The position numbers and the translations under genes are program-made. From positions 1 through 53,933 of the forward strand of contig NZ_PPPT01000195.1 in the NCBI RefSeq assembly GCF_006483445.1: a DNA stretch of 53,933 nt. Direction: 5' to 3'. This document shows, one piece after another, positions 51,375 to 53,933 of this stretch. Below the pieces are notes generated by a model. The model was given only the letters and a program-made list of their open reading frames with translations, had not been told where the DNA came from and searched no databases. The stretch comes from Bradyrhizobium guangdongense. Lineage in GTDB: Bacteria > Pseudomonadota > Alphaproteobacteria > Rhizobiales > Xanthobacteraceae. The first letter of the stretch is position 1. Every line of letters starts with the position of its first letter.

Positions 51375-52025
51375 ATGTACAAGCTCTATTCGATGCAACG
51401 CTCCGGCAACAGCTACAAGGTCCGCCTTGCGCTGGCGCTGCTGAACGTTCCCTATCAGGCGATCGAGATCGACATTCTGCGCGGCGAGAGTCGCACGCCG
51501 GATTTCCTGGCCAAGAATCCGTCCGGCCAGGTGCCGTTGCTCGAGGTCGGCGAGGATCGCTATCTCGCCGAGTCCAACGCCATCCTCTGGTACGTTTGCG
51601 GCGGCACGCCGCTCGCGCCCGAGCAGCGCATCGATCGCGCCGAGGCGCTGCAATGGATGTTCTTCGAGCAGCACGCGCTCGAGCCCAACATCGGCGCCGC
51701 CTATTTCTGGCTGTCGCTGGTCAAGGGCGGCCGCGACCTCCAGACCCACGCGCTGGAGGACTGGATGGAGCGCGGCTATGGCGCACTGCAGGTGATGGAA
51801 AACCACCTCAAGACCAACGAGTATTTTGCCGCCCGCCAGCTCACGGTCGCCGACATCGCGCTCTATGGCTACACCCACCTCGCCGACCGCTGCGACTTCG
51901 ACCTCTCGACCTTCCCGGCGGTCCGGGCCTGGCTGAGGCGGGTCGAGCAAAGCCCCGGCTTCGTGGCGATGGACTGGCAGCCGGCCGACATCGACAACCC
52001 CGCCAGCATCGCGGCGGGCGCCTAA
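51375..52025 (+). CDS. Glutathione S-transferase family protein, second copy
   Basis: 216 residues: a thioredoxin-like N-terminal domain (YKLYSMQRSGNSYKVRLAL with Ser at the catalytic position, GQVPLLEVGED, AESNAILWY) and a helical C-terminal domain with TVADIALYGYTHLADRC. It shares the SGN start of the active site, GQVP and TVADIALY-type motifs with the protein at 36932-37522 but is clearly diverged. The ATG at 51375 has a weak ribosome binding site. A direct repeat follows its stop. Confidence 0.92.
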   Translation: MYKLYSMQRSGNSYKVRLALALLNVPYQAIEIDILRGESRTPDFLAKNPSGQVPLLEVGEDRYLAESNAILWYVCGGTPLAPEQRIDRAEALQWMFFEQHALEPNIGAAYFWLSLVKGGRDLQTHALEDWMERGYGALQVMENHLKTNEYFAARQLTVADIALYGYTHLADRCDFDLSTFPAVRAWLRRVEQSPGFVAMDWQPADIDNPASIAAGA

Positions 52026-52027
52026 AC

Positions 52028-52064
52028 CGGCCGAAACAGCGGGGATAGCGGCCTAAACAGCGGG
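52028..52064. repeat. 16-base direct repeat after the glutathione transferase gene
   Basis: CGGCCGAAACAGCGGG at 52028-52043 and CGGCCTAAACAGCGGG at 52049-52064 differ at one base and start 21 bases apart. They lie between the stop of the glutathione transferase gene and the small membrane protein gene at 52191. Confidence 0.7.
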
Positions 52065-52190
52065 CACAACGTTAACCTTTGCCGCGATCTCGCCGCATTC
52101 GGCGCGACGGCCGCCAAACTATTGCCTGTAGGAATTGTGACAGTGGTCTGCGTCGCGGGTGATTCGCTCGCGCGTCGAAGGATTTAGACC

Positions 52191-52364
52191 ATGATTCGGG
52201 AGTCCGCCACGACGGGCTTTCAAAGCCAGCTAACACCCGCTGCCTCGTCCCGGCTGACCAACGCCGTCGCGGCGTCGCTGGTGATTGCCGCCTTGTCGCT
52301 GTGCCTGAGCGTCAGCCTCACCGTGCTGTCGACCAAGGCGACGATGGCGATGACGCTGCACTGA
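52191..52364 (+). CDS. Very small single-pass membrane protein
   Basis: A 57-residue frame starting MIRESATTGFQS, with one hydrophobic helix (about residues 29-49, VIAALSLCLSVSLTVL) and a short end AMTLH. GAAGGA eight bases before the ATG supports translation. Codon use has the high third-position GC of neighbours. No family recognised; an inner membrane location with the N-terminus inside is a guess. Confidence 0.6.
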   Translation: MIRESATTGFQSQLTPAASSRLTNAVAASLVIAALSLCLSVSLTVLSTKATMAMTLH

Positions 52365-52439
52365 CGCAGCCTCACCCTCGATCACGGTCCAGAGCGCCCC
52401 ATGAGGACACGCGCCGACCCGCATCGCGACAGGACGTCG

Positions 52440-52577
52440 ATGAGAACACCGGTCATCCTGGTTGTCCTGACGCTGACCGCGGCCATCCTGGTCGCGGTGC
52501 TGATGCTCGCCGGCACGCGCAAGAGCGCGGGCACGACGCTGCACATTCCGGCCGAGCATATCCAATTGACAGCTTGA
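52440..52577 (+). CDS. Very small single-pass membrane protein
   Basis: A 45-residue frame: MRTPVILVVLTLTAAI begins a single long hydrophobic helix, followed by a polar tail (GTRKSAGTTLHIPAEH). AGGA five bases upstream supports the ATG at 52440; an in-frame ATG at 52401 would add 13 basic residues. It lies 75 bases after the other small membrane gene on the same strand. Function unknown. Confidence 0.55.
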   Translation: MRTPVILVVLTLTAAILVAVLMLAGTRKSAGTTLHIPAEHIQLTA

Positions 52578-52729
52578 GCCGTCCGCTCAAACGCGCGGCG
52601 ATTTGAGCTAAAATCAGCGCAAAGCTTGTCGCACCGCCTCAGCCGCTCCTTAAGCATCGGCTGCGAAACTCCATCCCGTTTTCGCAAACGTCAGTCACAC
52701 TTACGCCCCACCTCGTCCTGGGAGTGTGC

Positions 52730-53542
52730 ATGCGGTTCGGATGGCGAGCGATCTGTGGTCCGGCGCTGACGGCAGCGACCGCGCTGCTGGCGCTCCTGCT
52801 CGATCGTTTTCTCCCGGTCCCCTCGCCCGCTCCGCTGTTCGTCTGCATCGTCGCCTTTGCCGGCTCGCTCTCGGGACTCGCGTCCGGCCTGGTCAGCGCG
52901 GCCATCGCGGTGATCGGCGCGGCGCTGTTCTTCCTCGACCATCGCGGCGTGTCCGGCTACGTCACAGGCGATCTGGTGCGGCTCGGCTTGCTGGCGCTGA
53001 CCGCGGCCGGAACCGCGGGGATTACCGGGCTGATGCGCCAGCGCCTGCTCGACGCCTTCGCGCTCGAACGCCGCCATTACGCCACGGCGGCGCGGCTATC
53101 GGCCGCGCTCGACCAGGTCGACATCGGTATCGTGCTGCTCGACAGCGAGACGCGCGCGGAATTCATCAACCGCGCCTTCCGCGACTATTTTTCGCTGCCC
53201 GACGAGAAGGCCGACAGCCGGCCGCCCTTCATCGCGCTGATGTATCACGGCCGCGACACCGGCGCGTTCGAGCTACCCGAGGACGAATTGAGCGCCTTCA
53301 TCGCACAGCGGATGGAGATGGTTCGGATCGGCGACGCCACGCCGATCAACATCAACCTCGCCAATGGCGAAGTGCTGCGCTTCAGCTGCACCGCGCTGCC
53401 CGACGGCGGGCGCATGCTGAGCTACACGCCGGTGACCGACCTCGTGCGCCACACCGACGAGACCTCGCGCGCCGATTATTATCGCGCGCTGCGCGACCCC
53501 GCAGGCCGCAAGCTGATGCGCTATCTCCGCGTCGCCGAATAA
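52730..53542 (+). CDS. Membrane-anchored PAS-domain protein without an output domain
   Basis: 270 residues. The first 105 residues have about four hydrophobic helices like the KdpD-type membrane domain (DUF4118). A short linker with LERRHYATAARLSAALDQ leads to a PAS_7-like domain (about 120-245, VDIGIVLLDSETRAEFINRAF and RMLSYTPVTDLVRH as typical ends). The protein stops about 25 residues later, where a histidine kinase or GGDEF output would usually begin. GGAG precedes the ATG at 52730. It may be a sensor that works through a partner, or a truncated gene. Confidence 0.8.
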   Translation: MRFGWRAICGPALTAATALLALLLDRFLPVPSPAPLFVCIVAFAGSLSGLASGLVSAAIAVIGAALFFLDHRGVSGYVTGDLVRLGLLALTAAGTAGITGLMRQRLLDAFALERRHYATAARLSAALDQVDIGIVLLDSETRAEFINRAFRDYFSLPDEKADSRPPFIALMYHGRDTGAFELPEDELSAFIAQRMEMVRIGDATPININLANGEVLRFSCTALPDGGRMLSYTPVTDLVRHTDETSRADYYRALRDPAGRKLMRYLRVAE

Positions 53543-53614
53543 TACATTGATCATTGCATTCTCCATCCCGTATGAAGGAGCGCCCTGCTTCCTCTGCGAT
53601 CGCGGAATTCCAAC

Positions 53615-53933
53615 ATGTCGCTCACCATTCGCCCCGTCACCCGACAGGATTACGACCAGTGGCTCCCGTTGTTCGACGGCTACAACGCCTTCTACGGCCG
53701 CTCCGGTCCGACGGCGCTTGCGCCCGAGATCGTCAGCATGACGTGGCAGCGCTTCTTCGATGCCTATGAACCCGTGCATGCGCTGGTCGCCGACGACGAC
53801 GGCAAGCTGCTCGGGCTGACGCACTATCTCTACCATCGCAGCACCACCGCGATCGAACCGTCCTGCTATCTGCAGGATCTGTTCACGCTGGAAGCCGCGC
53901 GCGGCAAGGGCGTCGGCGCCGCGCTGATCCACG
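53615..53933 (+). CDS. GNAT-family N-acetyltransferase, N-terminal part (cut by window edge)
   Basis: An open frame of 106 codons from the ATG at 53615 to the window edge. MSLTIRPVTRQDYDQWLPLF begins the GNAT fold, and LQDLFTLEAARGKGVGAALI near the end is the central strand plus the acetyl-CoA-binding RGKGVG loop. The C-terminal third lies outside the window. The aromatic-rich GYNAFYGR suggests the subgroup acting on small amines or amino acids. Confidence 0.85.
   Translation, partial: MSLTIRPVTRQDYDQWLPLFDGYNAFYGRSGPTALAPEIVSMTWQRFFDAYEPVHALVADDDGKLLGLTHYLYHRSTTAIEPSCYLQDLFTLEAARGKGVGAALIH

Overview
The window is a high-GC alphaproteobacterial chromosome segment, most likely from Bradyrhizobium or a close relative. 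This rests on recognition rather than a database search: long SerA and alphaproteobacterial SerC in a serC-serA order, purA, glmM, Omp25-like outer membrane proteins ending in aromatic-rich strands, an HBM-type chemoreceptor, TRAP and Bug-type solute-binding proteins, and several families of palindromic intergenic repeats typical of this group. I saw no phage, insertion sequence, CRISPR array, rRNA or tRNA.

Layout. 1-5.5 kb: a partial gene, a small four-helix membrane protein, and two paralogous sensor kinases (periplasmic binding-protein-like sensor fused to a histidine kinase) facing each other around two small secreted proteins with identical cysteine spacing. 5.6-11.4 kb: a single-pass hypothetical protein, purA, and divergent from it an MgtA-like P-type ATPase. 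11.5-14 kb: two EamA-family exporters flanking a DUF1330 protein. 14-19.1 kb: a Bug/TctC binding protein, then a uronate dehydrogenase followed by a complete TRAP transporter, which together look like a sugar-acid uptake and oxidation operon. 19.2-20.9 kb: a chemoreceptor. 21.1-25.7 kb: a hydroxyacid dehydrogenase and a sugar ABC importer (binding protein and two permeases, no ATPase), with a palindromic repeat between binding protein and permease. 25.8-31.5 kb: a MuiA-like protein, a FixJ-type regulator with Glu at the phosphorylation site, an AraC regulator and a second chemoreceptor.

31.7-36.3 kb: thiolase, then the serine pathway genes serC-serA with a structured serC leader that can pair with the serC ribosome binding site. 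36.4-42.3 kb: a long minus-strand run of glmM, an MFS exporter, two outer membrane proteins, a glutathione transferase and an acetyltransferase. 42.5-46.7 kb: lldD, a periplasmic protein, aroE, a probable remnant of a SulP transporter, a small XRE regulator with palindromic operators, and a secreted protein. 46.8-50.8 kb: an EF-G-like GTPase, a DUF992 protein and an aspartate-type aminotransferase. 51.4-53.9 kb: a second glutathione transferase, two very small membrane proteins, a membrane PAS protein without an output domain, and a partial acetyltransferase.

I found no clear multi-gene defence or mobile system. The observations most worth following are the paired kinases with the cysteine-spaced small proteins, the receiver with Glu in place of Asp, the serC leader, and the repeats placed inside operons.
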